Positions 1 to 9,601 of a stretch of DNA of 64,000 nucleotides are shown here, piece by piece. Position 1 is the first letter of the stretch. The number at the start of each line of letters is the position of its first letter. Location of the stretch: positions 47,754,509 through 47,818,508 of the forward strand of contig OZ020618.1 of the NCBI GenBank assembly GCA_963971575.1, written 5' to 3'. The notes beneath the pieces were generated by a model, which saw only the letters and a list, made by a program, of their open reading frames with translations, did no database searches and had not been told where the DNA came from. The stretch is from Liopterus haemorrhoidalis (taxonomy: Eukaryota > Arthropoda > Insecta > Coleoptera > Dytiscidae). A program made the position numbers and the translations under genes.

Positions 1-161
1 TACCAGTCTCTTCAAACTTTTTAACCCAATATCGAATGAGAGGAATGCTTGGCGCATCATTTAAGTGGCTAAAACCTCGAATACTGCAGCATTTTCTACG
101 CGCTACAGTCGCCGAATCACCGTTTTTGTAAAACTCTCGCACGCATAACGCGCGGTCTGCT
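1..161 (-). pseudogene. Fragment of Tc1/mariner-superfamily transposase (N-terminal part)
   Basis: The reverse complement of this stretch matches, base for base over most of its length, the N-terminal coding part of the longer copy at 34179-35264. It covers the region from 'ADRALCVREFYKNG' to about 'HWVKKFEETGT', the first DNA-binding half of the transposase. The match stops abruptly near 161 and the fragment runs off the left window edge, so its downstream part may lie outside. The rest of the family domain order (second helix-turn-helix, then DDE catalytic half) is not present here. Decayed remnant; the relationship to the 34 kb copy is direct sequence comparison, the function is inferred from that copy. 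Confidence 0.75.
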
Positions 162-204
162 TGTACTTAGGCGTACAGGGCCCGCATATATCAATTGGCG
201 GAGT

Positions 205-785
205 CCACACTCTGTAGGTTGTGCCACCACCATCCTGAAATCATTATGCACATTCTGTCTGCTTGTCCATCTCCTGCAGCTTCGAGCTACTTCTCTTGAC
301 ATAATGCTGCTTTCCGCGTGCTCTACTACCATCTTAGACATGCCTATGTTATTGACCAAATATCGATTATACCATACGTTCCTTCGGACATAGAATCGGT
401 GGTGGAAAATTCTAAATGCCGCATTTATTGGAATTACTCCTTCCCCTAACTCGAGGTTACTGACAGCCACTAAGCCGGACATAACTTGGATATCGAGACC
501 AAACAGATGTTTTTAAGCGAATTCTCAAGTCCAGCTGAGAAGAATATCTCTCTCAAGGAGCAGGAACAGAGGTCCAAGTATATGGATCTCTTGTCCGAGC
601 TTAGAAAGCTGTATTCAGGGTATAAAGTTAAACTTGTAGTTCTGATACTTAGTGTTTTGGGTGGTATGAAAGCCTCTTACCGAAGGGAAATCGAGTCCAT
701 TACCGCCTGCAGATCTTCTACAAGCTCTTTAATCTGCCAGATGCAGAAAGCAGTATTGCTCGAGTCACTCCGTTTGGATTCTCTT
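205..785 (+). pseudogene. C-terminal end of a non-LTR retrotransposon ORF with restriction-like endonuclease (R2-like)
   Basis: Read in shifting frames, the plus strand gives a zinc knuckle, 'CRLCHHHPEIIMHILSACP' (from about 213), then a tract resembling 'RHNAAFRVLYYHLRHAYGID', then 'KPDITW' near 473, and finally 'KYMDLLSELRKLY' and 'MQKAVLLESLRL' (to about 780). This order (CCHC finger, RHN, PD-x-D/K nuclease core, conserved C-terminal tail) is that of the C-terminal domain of R2-type retrotransposons, which nick the target DNA for target-primed reverse transcription. The upstream reverse transcriptase is missing. Several stops (for example in the RHN tract and after the nuclease core) and frame changes show it is dead. 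Motifs are seen; the clade assignment is inference. Confidence 0.65.
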
Positions 786-1183
786 TCTTTCTGTAGTACT
801 GTTACTCTGAGCGTCGTTAAAAAATGCTCGTGTCATTAACGAACATATAGACTGAAGAGGTGTAACGTATATGAAGAATAAGAATGGACCTAGGATGGAT
901 CCCTGCGAGACACCACTAAGGACTGCTTGTGACTCAAAGAGTCTCCTATATACACACGAAAAGATCAAAAAGAAAGGTCATAGGCCAACTGTAGAAACTT
1001 ACTACGGATGCCATAATGTTCCAGTTTGCTAATAATTCTATTCATTGGCACCTTATCGAAGGCTCGCGCGAAGCCTGAATTGAAGCATCCAGTAATAAAA
1101 TAAATATTAATAAGATCCCAACTGCCAGATCGACGTATAAAGGGCAGAGAAGATAAGTGCTCCATTACTAGACCGCCGGACAT
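765..1183 (-). pseudogene. Non-LTR retrotransposon reverse transcriptase fragment
   Basis: Two minus-strand reading segments together give part of an RT palm: 'FARAFDKVPMNRIISKLEHYGI' is recognisable as the 'AFDKV..LL.KL..YGI' block, followed by 'VLSGVSQGSILGPFLFFIYV', the 'GVPQGSVLGPLLFLIYIND' block. The catalytic FADD box and everything after it are absent because the sequence is replaced at about 765 by the opposite-strand R2-like fragment. The segments are in different frames, so it is a pseudogene. A stretch near 1133-1205 recurs at 7148-7245, suggesting the same parent repeat. Confidence 0.65.
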
Positions 1184-1828
1184 AGATATGAAAACTACGT
1201 AGCAATATTGAAAGCATCCAGTATAGAGATGCGTCGTTCGCGAACGATTCGTTCCAAAAGAACAAATCGTTGCATTGATACAACTGAATCTTTTAATAAG
1301 CAGCGAACGAATCTTCAGTACACGAACTCACGAACCAATGTTAGCGAGTGGCGAGTGTGACTCGATATGGAACGGAACGGAACGAGGTTTGAGCACAGAA
1401 CTCAGGCTGGTGGCTGTGTAGTGTGGAACACACGTACATCTATGTCTATAATTTCGTATGTACGCTCAGTCTGGATGGGGGAACATGGCACGAGTGAAAA
1501 CTGAACGGCAGGCTCGAGACACTGCGCAGTACAATGTGTATACATGTACGTAAGTACGTAACACGTACACGTACTACTGACATGTTCGCCGTTTGCGAAC
1601 TACTAGCAATTGTCTGTCGTTCACGGACGATGCATCGATGCTTTGATACGCAAGCTAGTAACTCGAAGCTTGGCTCTCACATTCTGCGCCCAGAGCTGAA
1701 TATGTAAACTGTGCGAGCTATGCTTTTTGACATTATCACAGCTTCGCAAACGGTGTTCGGACAAGTTACAAATACAACATTACCAACAATAATAATGATT
1801 TATTTAATTACAAATTTATTAAAATATA

Positions 1829-2727
1829 TTAGGTTGTGTAATAAATTCCCGCTTTTTTTGTATTTATCTTTTTCCTGCAATTTTGTGTTTTGTTAGGTTA
1901 AGTTTATGTATGCATTCTTAAGTGTTTTTCGTTCTCTACAAACTTATCTGCTTTAATTTTCGGAATTAATTAATTTTAATTGAATTTGAGGCTTTTGAAA
2001 TGGAACTTCCAGGAGGTAAAAAAAGTCATTTTCGACATCTGCACTATTTTGCCTTTCCTCGTGGCCAAAAAGCTACGGAAGCAGCTCGCGACATTTGTGA
2101 CGTATATGGAGTAGATGCTATAGCTCCGAGGACCGCGCAAGATTGGTCTTCCCAGTTTAAAAATGGCAATTTTGACCTTGGTGATGCACCTCGCTGCGGC
2201 CGACCTCCCGGCTTCGACGATGATCGTCTCAAGATGTTTTTGAAGGAAGATGGTCGTCAAACAACACGAGAGTTGGCCGAAAAGATGGAATGTACCTTTA
2301 CGACCATCGCTAACCATCTTTACTCCATGGGCTTTTTACTCAAAAACTTGGGAATTGTGTGCCACATAACTTCAGCGATGGCCACAAGATCTCAATGATC
2401 TCAAATGGGAGGTTCTATCGCATCCGCCATACACTCCGGACCTTGCGCCAACGGATTATTACCTTTTCCGCTCCATGTCGAACCAAATGAGGGACATACC
2501 TTTCGCTAACGATGAAGACCTGAAAACCTGGCTCACAAACTTCTTCAACACAAAATCAAAAGTTTTTGGGCGAAACGGCATCAACAAGTTGGTCGATAGG
2601 TGGGAACAGGTTGTAAATAATGATGGAGAATATATTATTGATTAATTTGTTACTATAATTATTGTTTTCTACAATAAATCTTATAAACAAAAAAAAAAAA
2701 AACGCGGGAATTTATTACACAACCCAA
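1829..2727 (+). mobile_element. Internally deleted mariner-like element (mar1)
   Basis: Terminal inverted repeats 'ttaggttgtgtaataaattc' (left) and 'ttgggttgtgtaataaattc' (right, reverse complement) are flanked by TA on both sides (1827-1828, 2728-2729). At 899 bp it is about 400 bp shorter than a complete mariner. It lies inside the hAT-like element at 1224-3090, so it arrived later. Confidence 0.85.
2000..2645 (+). pseudogene. mar1 transposase, catalytic core deleted
   Basis: Starts with an ATG at 2000 and runs about 130 codons as the paired helix-turn-helix DNA-binding half ('RTAQDWSSQFKNGNFDL', then 'RELAEKMECTFTTIANHL'). It then jumps, with a frame change near 2370, to the C-terminal 'LKWEVLSHPPYTPDLAPTDYYLF' tract and ends at a TAA near 2645. 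The third catalytic aspartate (in 'PTDYYLF') is kept, but the segment with the first two aspartates is gone, so it cannot catalyse transposition. It could still bind its ends if expressed, which is speculation. Mariner family assignment is firm from both retained halves. Confidence 0.8.
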
Positions 2728-3209
2728 TAAATATATTTTTTAAATAATTATACAAAAAAATTAAAGGGAAATTACTGTAATGCACTTTAATGCGTTAATT
2801 TTTTGTTTTCCAAATTTTGATAAAAATAACTAGTTTTAAATAGAGTATTTTAGTATTTTGGATTCCCCCACTAAGAGAAACGAACGCAGGTGAACTACAG
2901 AAGTATGTAGGTATACTGTTCACAGCTCCCAGTACACAACTATGCAATAACAAAGCCAAGTACAGTGTGACGTAGACAGTAAACACTAGATTTATTGTAC
3001 GCCAACGATTCGTTCCAAAAGAACGAATCTTTTCAGATAGCCATTCTATACTGAACGAATCTTTAAAAAGATTCGCATTTCTCACCTCTAATCCAGTACT
3101 GTAGACCAATTATGTATAGCGTATAACAAATTAGATGTCACAAAGCGCCCTGGTAAAAGAAATATTAATTTTTTTCAAAATGAAATCTTATCATTATTAT
3201 TATTTTTTT

Positions 3210-3268
3210 TTAGGGGACGCCTTTGATACAAGTTGCCTCAGGCACCAAAATTGCTAGGCACGACCCTG
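3210..3268. repeat. Possible hAT-type element end
   Basis: The reverse complement begins 'cagggtcgtgcctagcaatt' and continues with a 'ttggtgcctgaggcaa' tract, resembling the CAGGG-type termini of hAT elements. No partner end or target duplication was found, so this is a solo end at best. Confidence 0.3.
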
Positions 3269-4156
3269 AATTTAGGTAGTTCTTCAAGACTAGATGCTAG
3301 ATGGTCTGAATGAATCCTCTATATTTATTTATTGTTATTCTGTTTCAAATAAATGTTTATTTCCTTTGAAGCTAATCTTTTTAATCTAATGGTATTGCTT
3401 AGAAAAAATATTTGTTTTGTTTTTATGAAAAAATAAGGAGACATTTCAATTTTCTTCTTCCACAAACATTGTACACTAGAGTGCAATATATTATTTATCC
3501 CGTAACATAATATACGCGATCCCTTTTATGATTTCGCTAGGTGTAGCGAGAAGCAGAGAAACAACAATATTGGTATTGTTTGAACGCAATCATTCTGTAA
3601 GCTTCGTGTATTATTGCTATAACAATAATCTTATATAGCAATATTACGATTTTCATAAAATTTTTCTTTCATATGAAAACCTACTTTTGTAGGTAATGTA
3701 TTCATAAAAAGACTTGGAGCAATGGAGCGAATTTAAGAACAAATAATATCTTACGAATAAATGTAAGTAGAAAAAAGGTTTGTGCAAAAAGTATTAAATT
3801 TTAAGATGTAGTTTTGTAATTGAAAACTGAGGAGTGCAAAAAAAGTAATAAGACTTATTTCGTTTTTCCAAAACCTGCAAAACTGTTGCAATAAAACTTC
3901 ACCAATCCAGACGTGCATCACTCCCTATGTTCTATATATTTTGTAGCGTCGTTCGTGATGTACGTCAGGAAAATCGACTCTAAAGATGTGGACTGTAAGC
4001 TGGCTGCGTTCGTTCGGGTAAACGGGTGTAAAACAGGGGAAATAAAATGGCACAACGTGACTTACCTCTAAGTGCTGCTGCAACTGGCTGTGGGAGGGTC
4101 ATACATAGGAACAACTCACATCACATAGCTGAGCCTTAAGGGCATTCCCACTCACG
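3269..4156. other. No gene recognised
   Basis: AT-rich sequence with no convincing ORF or element end. The part from about 3900 to 4150 is somewhat richer in GC than its surroundings, but I recognise nothing in it. Confidence 0.5.
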
Positions 4157-4158
4157 TA

Positions 4159-5446
4159 CCAAGTCGCTCAATATGTCTCAGGTCTAACTAAGAAAAACTA
4201 TTTTTTTTTTTAGAAATTCGACTTTATTCATAAACATACTTCTCCTTCAAGAGTGATACATTCATTCCAATGCTCCTCTAACTTTTCGATGCCTTCTTTG
4301 TAGAACGATTTGCCTTTGCCCTCAAAATAGGTCTCGGTTTCGGCAATCACTTCTTCATTTAAGTCAAATTTCTTACCCTGGAGCATCTTTTTTAGGTCTG
4401 TAAAAAGGCAGTAGTCGCTGGTGGCCAGATCTGGAGAATACGGTGGGTGAGTAAGCAATTTGAAGCGTACTTCATTCAATTTAACCACCGTTTTCATCGA
4501 CTTGTGACACGGGCGTTGTCTTGGTGAAAGAGCACTGTTTTCTTTTGCATGGTAAGTCGTTTTTTCTTGATTACTACACTCAATCGATCCAATAATGCCA
4601 TTTAGTATTCGCTATTGATAGTTTTACCTTTATCAAGATAGTCGATAAACAAAATACCATGCGCGGCCCAAAATACGGATGCCATAACCTTGCCAGTTGA
4701 CTTTTGAGTTTTTGGTCGCTTTGGACGACTTCCACCGACTGCTGTCCACTCAACTGATGATCTTTTTCATTCAGGTGTGTAGTAGTGGATCCATGTTTCA
4801 TCCATTGTCACATACCGACGCAAGAAATCCTTTTTATCTCACTTGAACAGCTCCAAACAGCGCTCTGAATCGTCGACGCGTTGTTGTTTTTGGTCCGGTG
4901 TAAGCGAACGCGGGATCCACTTCGAAAGCAATTTACGCATGCTCAAATTTACGTGTAAAATTGTAAATACACTACCTTCTGATATCTTTAAGGTGTCAGC
5001 TATCTCACGCAACTTGACTTTACGGTCTTTCAAAACTATTTTGTGGACTTTTTTATGTTTTCCGGAACAACTGCCGATTTTAGGCGACCAGAGCGTTCAG
5101 CATCATCGGTGTTTGTACAACCGCGTTTAATTTCAGCATACCAATCAGTAATAGTTGATTTGCCTAGTGCAGTGTCTCTATAACGCTTATCAAGTCACTG
5201 GCTTCAACAGAATTTATTCCCATCAAAAAACAATGTTTAATCAACACACGAAATTCTTTTTTATCCATTTTTTTGAAAATTACAAAACTGGAGTCACTAA
5301 AACCACTGTAAACTCTAAACTAATTGTCAGAATGTCATGAAATTTTCACACGTATCGTTTGAAGGTTGGTAATATCCAAAAATATATGGGTCTGTCAACA
5401 GTGTTACCATATATGTGTCAGACCGGAGACTTATTGAGTGAAGTGT
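4159..5446 (-). mobile_element. Full-length decayed mariner (mar2 copy A)
   Basis: The 5' end (right side, reverse complement) reads 'acacttcactcaataagtct'; the 3' end (left side) reads 'ccaagtcgctcaatatgtct'. Both ends abut TA (5447-5448 and 4157-4158). Length 1288 bp is typical for mariner. A second, interrupted copy of the same family lies at 15705-18023 and agrees closely at both ends. Confidence 0.85.
4228..5267 (-). pseudogene. mar2 transposase, frameshifted
   Basis: From the start codon at 5267 the minus strand encodes the N-terminal DNA-binding half (including 'VKLREIADTLKISEGSVFTIL', about 4960-5030). Then come the first catalytic motif 'DETWIHYYTPE' near 4800, the second, 'HQDN', near 4515, and the third in 'PPYSPDLATSDYCLF' near 4420-4460, with a C-terminal 'EEHWNECITLEGE'. 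These are the three acidic motifs of D,D34D mariner transposases. Several frameshifts and stops separate them. The protein would cut and paste the element by binding its inverted repeats; this copy is dead. Confidence 0.85.
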
Positions 5447-5632
5447 TAGTAGTTAAATTATTATTTATTATTACACTGATTAGAGCAGAAGCCAGTGGTT
5501 TGTTGTGCTCAATAATACAATACATAAATATATATACATTTATATTCAAACAAATCACAATTGACTATGTCACAATACAAAATAAAAACAGGCAAACAAA
5601 AGAGATAAAATCAATATATACAATAATTATTT

Positions 5633-6691
5633 TTAAGAAAACAAGAAGTCAATTTTGCTTTTAAAACTGTTGAAGGAGTGGGCCGAAACTGCTTTATTGG
5701 GGAGAGAATTCCAGATGTCGAATATATGGTTGGACAGGAAGTTTTTACGTTGCTGTGTGCGGTATTTTTCATGCTTCACCTTTAAGTGGTGACCACGAAG
5801 ACGTGGGTCAGCATTGAGATTAAATAATGGGGAAATGTCTGTGGAGAATTTTCCTGTTGTTATTCGATACATCTGGATCAGGTCACCATGGGTTCTTCGA
5901 TCAGTTAAATTCGTTGATCAGTTGAATTCGATCAGGAGAAGACCAAGATTCTCTAGACTCTAAACGACCATTATATGGCAGGTGTTTAAACTTCTCGGGA
6001 GCTTGGTAGCTCGTCTCTGAACTCCTTCTATCAATTCGATGTCGCGTTAGAAAGAAAGCGACCATACAACAAATGCAAATTGAGTGGGCGAATGTAGGAT
6101 AGGTACATTTTGCGAAATAATGAAGGAACAAGGTGTGGGAAAGATTTACAGACCAGGTAGAGAACTTTATTGGTCTTTTTGACTACTTGGAGAATATAAG
6201 TAGACCAGTCGAGATTCTGGGTTATAGTGACTCTTAAATCAACTATAGACTCTACGCGTTGGATTGCATTGCCCATTATGTGGTACTGATGTCCTGGGTT
6301 ATTCTTTCCTAAATGAATCACTTGACATTTGGATATGTTGAGGGGAAGAAGCCATTGGTGCATCATGCAGTGATACTATCAAGATCATTTTGCAAATTTC
6401 TCCAGTCGGTTGCATTATCATAGAATTTTAGGTCGTCGGCAAACATCAGTGTTCGGTTAGAAGGTCAGTTATTAGGTCCACAATAAATATCAAGAATAAA
6501 ATTGGTCCTATTACAGTACCCTGTGGAACACCGCAAATTATGAATAGGACGAGACGACAAATTAACCGGTCAGCGGTTGTGGCTGCAATAATGCAGGAAG
6601 TACAAAAAGAACTAGACTGGTTGTGACAGCTGTCTACAGCGAGAGACAATTGACAACTTTTACAAATAAAATATGTGGTTTCTCCTACCAA
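5633..6691 (-). pseudogene. Non-LTR retrotransposon RT, C-terminal half
   Basis: Minus-strand segments in different frames give, in order, 'CGVPQGTVIGPILFLIFIVDL' (about 6490-6550), the catalytic 'LMFADDLKFYDNATDW' (about 6400-6450), 'WLLPLNISKCQVIHLGKN', a thumb-like stretch ending 'MYLSYIRP', and the C-terminal 'IFDIWNSLPNKAV' and 'FNSFKSKIDFLFS'. This is the RT palm and thumb of a Jockey/CR1-like LINE ORF2. The active-site FADD is intact, but frameshifts break the ORF, and the upstream endonuclease half is not visible. The 3' untranslated part probably runs on to about 5452, next to the mar2 end. Confidence 0.8.
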
Positions 6692-7147
6692 ATATTCCCT
6701 CCTAAACTAAATAGTTTCCTATCAAGTTTGCTTATAGGTCGATAAGATGTTCATAGACTAAAGTGGATAGTTTTATTTTTTTTCAATTCTGGAAGGTTTG
6801 AAAACCAGATAGTTATTGTCATCATACAGTTCATATTACACTTCTTCAAACGCACAATTGTTTGCTTTTGTTAGGGTTTATATCTAATCCACACTCTGTA
6901 TATTATTCTTTGTACATTTGTACAACCAATTCCAATAAATGAAATAGATAAATTAAAAAATAAAACAGAATTAAATAAACGTATTTGTTTTTCGTTCTGT
7001 GTATTTATTAATTAAAAATATTCATTAAAAATTTAGAGGTTTCATTTTGATGTCGGTTACAAATACTGAAATAATTAACTTTGCAGTTGCAAATATGCCT
7101 GATTAGTTTTATTTTAAAATAACTGATGAAATAAAATTTAAAAAATA

Positions 7148-7245
7148 GGTTCCCAACACATAGGTATAAGGGCAGATAAAGCAATTTTCTCTTTTCTAGA
7201 CCTCCGGACAGAGATATTAAAACTACGTGGTCAATGTGACGGTTC
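7148..7245 (-). repeat. Short repeat shared with 1133-1205
   Basis: The tract containing 'ggacagagatattaaaacta' and upstream 'gggcagataaagcaattttc' is closely similar to 1133-1205, next to the RT fragment there. Probably a LINE-derived piece; no protein motif is decisive. Confidence 0.35.
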
Positions 7246-7355
7246 AACCTGTCCTTTTATCCCTGAATAAATAGCTAGTCATTTTAAGTATTAAATAACT
7301 GAGGTTGAGTCGATCTCAGAGCTGACTGCACAATATCGGCAAATGAAAATTTCGA

Positions 7356-7425
7356 AGGAGGTTGGGGTTCGAACCCTCGTCCCTGTTATCCGTAGATAAC
7401 CGTTTTACCACAGTGCCACGACAAC
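7356..7425 (-). repeat. tRNA-like sequence (degenerate)
   Basis: The reverse complement contains an A-box-like 'tggcactgtggtaaaacgg' and a B-box-like 'gggttcgaacccc' at tRNA spacing, with a plausible anticodon hairpin between. The acceptor and T-stem pairings are imperfect, so it looks like a tRNA-derived pseudogene rather than a working tRNA. It sits just upstream of a truncated Z repeat. Confidence 0.45.
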
Positions 7426-7688
7426 TCTATTTTAAAATAAATTTGAAATACTTATTTTTTATGGCCAGTTGCTAAAGTAAGGCTTCCATTGGTTGTTTTA
7501 AGTCATATGATCCGCCTCTCTGGCTTCGTATACATGACACATAGTCTGAAAATATAATTCCAACAATTCCAATTGTTTATTAAATTTACGCTCTTAAAAA
7601 TTAAATGCAACATTTGCCAAAATATAACTAGAATTTTGACTAAATAATTTAAACATAATAAAAATTAAAAAAAAAAACAAAAAAAATT

Positions 7689-7760
7689 GTCTCATCTGCC
7701 CGGGAGCGAACTAGTTTGCTGCGTAGCAAGCAAGCAAGCTAACCATTAGACCAGGATACG
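7689..7760 (-). repeat. tRNA-like module inside Z copy 1
   Basis: The reverse complement reads through 'cctggtctaatggttagctt' (A-box-like) to 'actagttcgctcccgggca' (B-box-like). Flanking sequence matches the other Z copies; the module itself does not. Probably a tRNA-derived RNA polymerase III promoter relic. Confidence 0.5.
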
Positions 7761-7912
7761 CCTTCTAGTATAGTGTGTTACATAACTATAACTTTTGTAC
7801 ATCGTCAACCAAAAAAAAAAACACAAAAAATACGTTATTTTCCGAAAACAATAATCTGATCAAAAATTCCTGTTGCACTATTCCGGTTTAGTGGTTTAAA
7901 CCATCTGTGCTA

Positions 7913-8437
7913 TAGTCGGATTGCTGATAGGTGACTGTTACATGTATGTATCAAGTAATGCATTCATATAATAATCTAGTTACCATTTTTCAGCGATTTT
8001 AAAAATGTTCTTTGTTATTTGTCTTAACTGTCAGTGTCTGGTAATAAATATTAATTAAAATATGGCTTGCGGCCAATTATTAAATTCACAAAGTTTAATT
8101 TTAAATCTGCTGGAATAAACAACAAATTATAATCCAAAATTTACGTATGAGTATAAATTTTTCCTTATTTATAATTATAACCTTAAAATTTTGTTTGTTT
8201 GAGTACTGCTGTAAATTTATTTTCGCGCTCTAATTAGTAAAGATATCTACGAATCATGCTATTTCTTTCTAATGCTTTGTTTTTTATTAAAATAATTTTG
8301 AAGGTTAGTTGTCAACTTGAGTCACTATAGGTTACTATGGGTATGCAAATAATTATAATGATATAGACAGAGAAAGCATATAGTAATGAATATCGATACT
8401 TGTAGCAACGAACAGTCACTTATCAGCAATCCGACTA
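7913..8437. mobile_element. MITE, internal-deletion derivative of the element at 18133-19318
   Basis: Both ends read 'tagtcggattgctgatag' type inverted repeats and abut TA (7911-7912, 8438-8439). Its sequence matches the left part of the 18133 copy up to '...ctgctggaata' and then jumps directly to 'aacaacaaattataatccaa', skipping about 650 bp including most of the transposase. It keeps an ATG ('atggcttgcggccaatt') at the position where the longer copy has lost it. Confidence 0.9.
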
Positions 8438-8793
8438 TACAGGCTGTGAGACAATTTTTTTTGCACAATTTTGTCAAAAATCGCGTCAAAATAATTTATT
8501 TTGCCAAAATATAAATTTAACCGTTAATCCACGTACTAAGGGCTTTCATTTGATACCCTACTCAGAATTTAAAAAAGATTTTTTTTTGATGTGCACATAT
8601 TTGATTATATTTTTAGGGGGATGTGTTTTTTAGATGTTTTAGTATTTTTCCTATGTACGGGTCAAAGAGTTATATAAGCATGCCAAATTTCAACCCTCTA
8701 GGTTTAGCCGTTTGGCTACAATTTTTACCGAACAGACAGACGACAAAATGACGGTATAAGGTTTTTTTGGTCATACCTACAAAACCCTAAAAA

Positions 8794-9430
8794 TAGTGAA
8801 AGGGTGCGTCAGATATTTTAAAATGGTTGGTTGTTACGTTTGTGGCCGTTCAAATTTCTCCCACTACCAAGAGCTCTCTAGTTCCTTACAAGGTCGCGTT
8901 CAGGTTCCTTCCGGTGTCTTTTTATTCAATAGTATAAATAATTTAAACAATAGTCTTGTAGATAACCGTTTTTGTCTTCGATATATATCTACACCCAATA
9001 AGTGCTACGGGCATAACAGTAGGATAATCGTAAGTATATATTCTAGTAATGGGGAATGGGGGAAAAGTTCGATTTTACCATGTCATATTATTATCATAAT
9101 TTTGATTAATTTAGAATATCTATCGTGACATCTCCCGTCAACTATGAGTCAATGTATTGTAATAATAATATAGAATATATCCGCTGATATTCGTGATCTG
9201 ATTAATTTTGTTTGATATAAACTGGGTCACTGGACGTATATTTCCAATCAGTGATCCGTAAATTAATCTATGTTACTTCTGTGGCTCAATTTTCAGAGCC
9301 TGTTCTAAAATTATATAGTATCTAGCAGTATCTAAAATTGCAGATCTATAAGATCTGCAATTTTCTTCTACACAGCAGTTTACCATTTAATTGAAAAAAT
9401 TTAAATGAATATATAACTTATGTGCCGAGA
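8794..9430. other. No gene recognised
   Basis: A 110-codon open frame at 8796-9128 has no recognisable motif and begins exactly at the end of a repeat; I do not call it. Otherwise only the small palindrome at 9334-9364. Confidence 0.5.
9334..9364. repeat. Perfect 14-bp palindrome
   Basis: Arms 'aaaattgcagatct' and 'agatctgcaatttt' around a 3-base centre 'ata'. Would form a perfect hairpin; no associated element was recognised. Confidence 0.8.
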
Positions 9431-9437
9431 GTCTGAG

Positions 9438-9597
9438 TCAGTTCAATTCTGTAAAAAATTACTGTGTAGTAACGTTACAACAAGATAAAATACTATTAAA
9501 AGTATCATGACTTTCATTCATGATAGTAACTGACCTTGCTCATAGAGACACATTTAGTTACTATTATCATAGTAACTGAGTTACAGAATTGGTCTGT
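9438..9597. repeat. Small MITE-like inverted repeat
   Basis: Left end 'cagttcaattctgtaaaaaa' and right end (reverse complement) 'cagaccaattctgtaactca' are imperfect inverted repeats about 160 bp apart. It lies immediately before the mar3 end at 9602. Target duplication not evident. Confidence 0.4.
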
Positions 9598-9601
9598 ATT
9601 A

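Larger units (their letters stand above)
1224..3090. mobile_element. hAT-like non-autonomous element carrying a mariner
   Basis: The left end reads 'tagagatgcgtcgttcgcg'; the right end, reverse-complemented, reads 'tagaggtgagaaatgcgaat'. Both are flanked by the identical 8-bp sequence 'atccagta' (1216-1223 and 3091-3098), the target duplication length expected for hAT transposons. Subterminal palindromic blocks of the type 'gattcgttccaaaagaacga' occur near both ends (about 1240-1275 and 3005-3035). No hAT transposase is visible; removing the nested mariner (1829-2727 plus TA) leaves about 966 bp, so this looks non-autonomous. Ends and duplication are seen; superfamily is inferred from duplication length and end sequence. 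Confidence 0.75.
7460..8793 (+). repeat. Repeat family Z, copy 1 (5'-truncated, split by a MITE)
   Basis: From about 7478 this matches the Z copies at 20438 and 63491, including 'ttacgctcttaaaaattaaa' and 'atataactagaattttgact'. After the MITE at 7913-8437 it continues with 'tttgcacaattttgtcaaaa', 'ccacgtactaagggctttca' and the terminal 'catacctacaaaaccctaaa'. The MITE split shows that the left part and the right part belong to one element of about 950 bp. No protein is encoded. Its 5' portion is missing. Confidence 0.75.

Noticed and set aside
117..482. 121-codon minus-strand ORF
   Set aside because: Covers the boundary between a transposase fragment and the R2-like fragment in the wrong frame or strand for both.
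1976..2317. 113-codon minus-strand ORF
   Set aside because: Shadow of the mar1 transposase reading frame on the other strand.
7356..7425. Functional tRNA gene
   Set aside because: A and B boxes are visible but acceptor and T-stem pairing are imperfect; called tRNA-like only.
8796..9128. 110-codon plus-strand ORF
   Set aside because: Begins in the last bases of repeat Z and shows no domain; likely chance.
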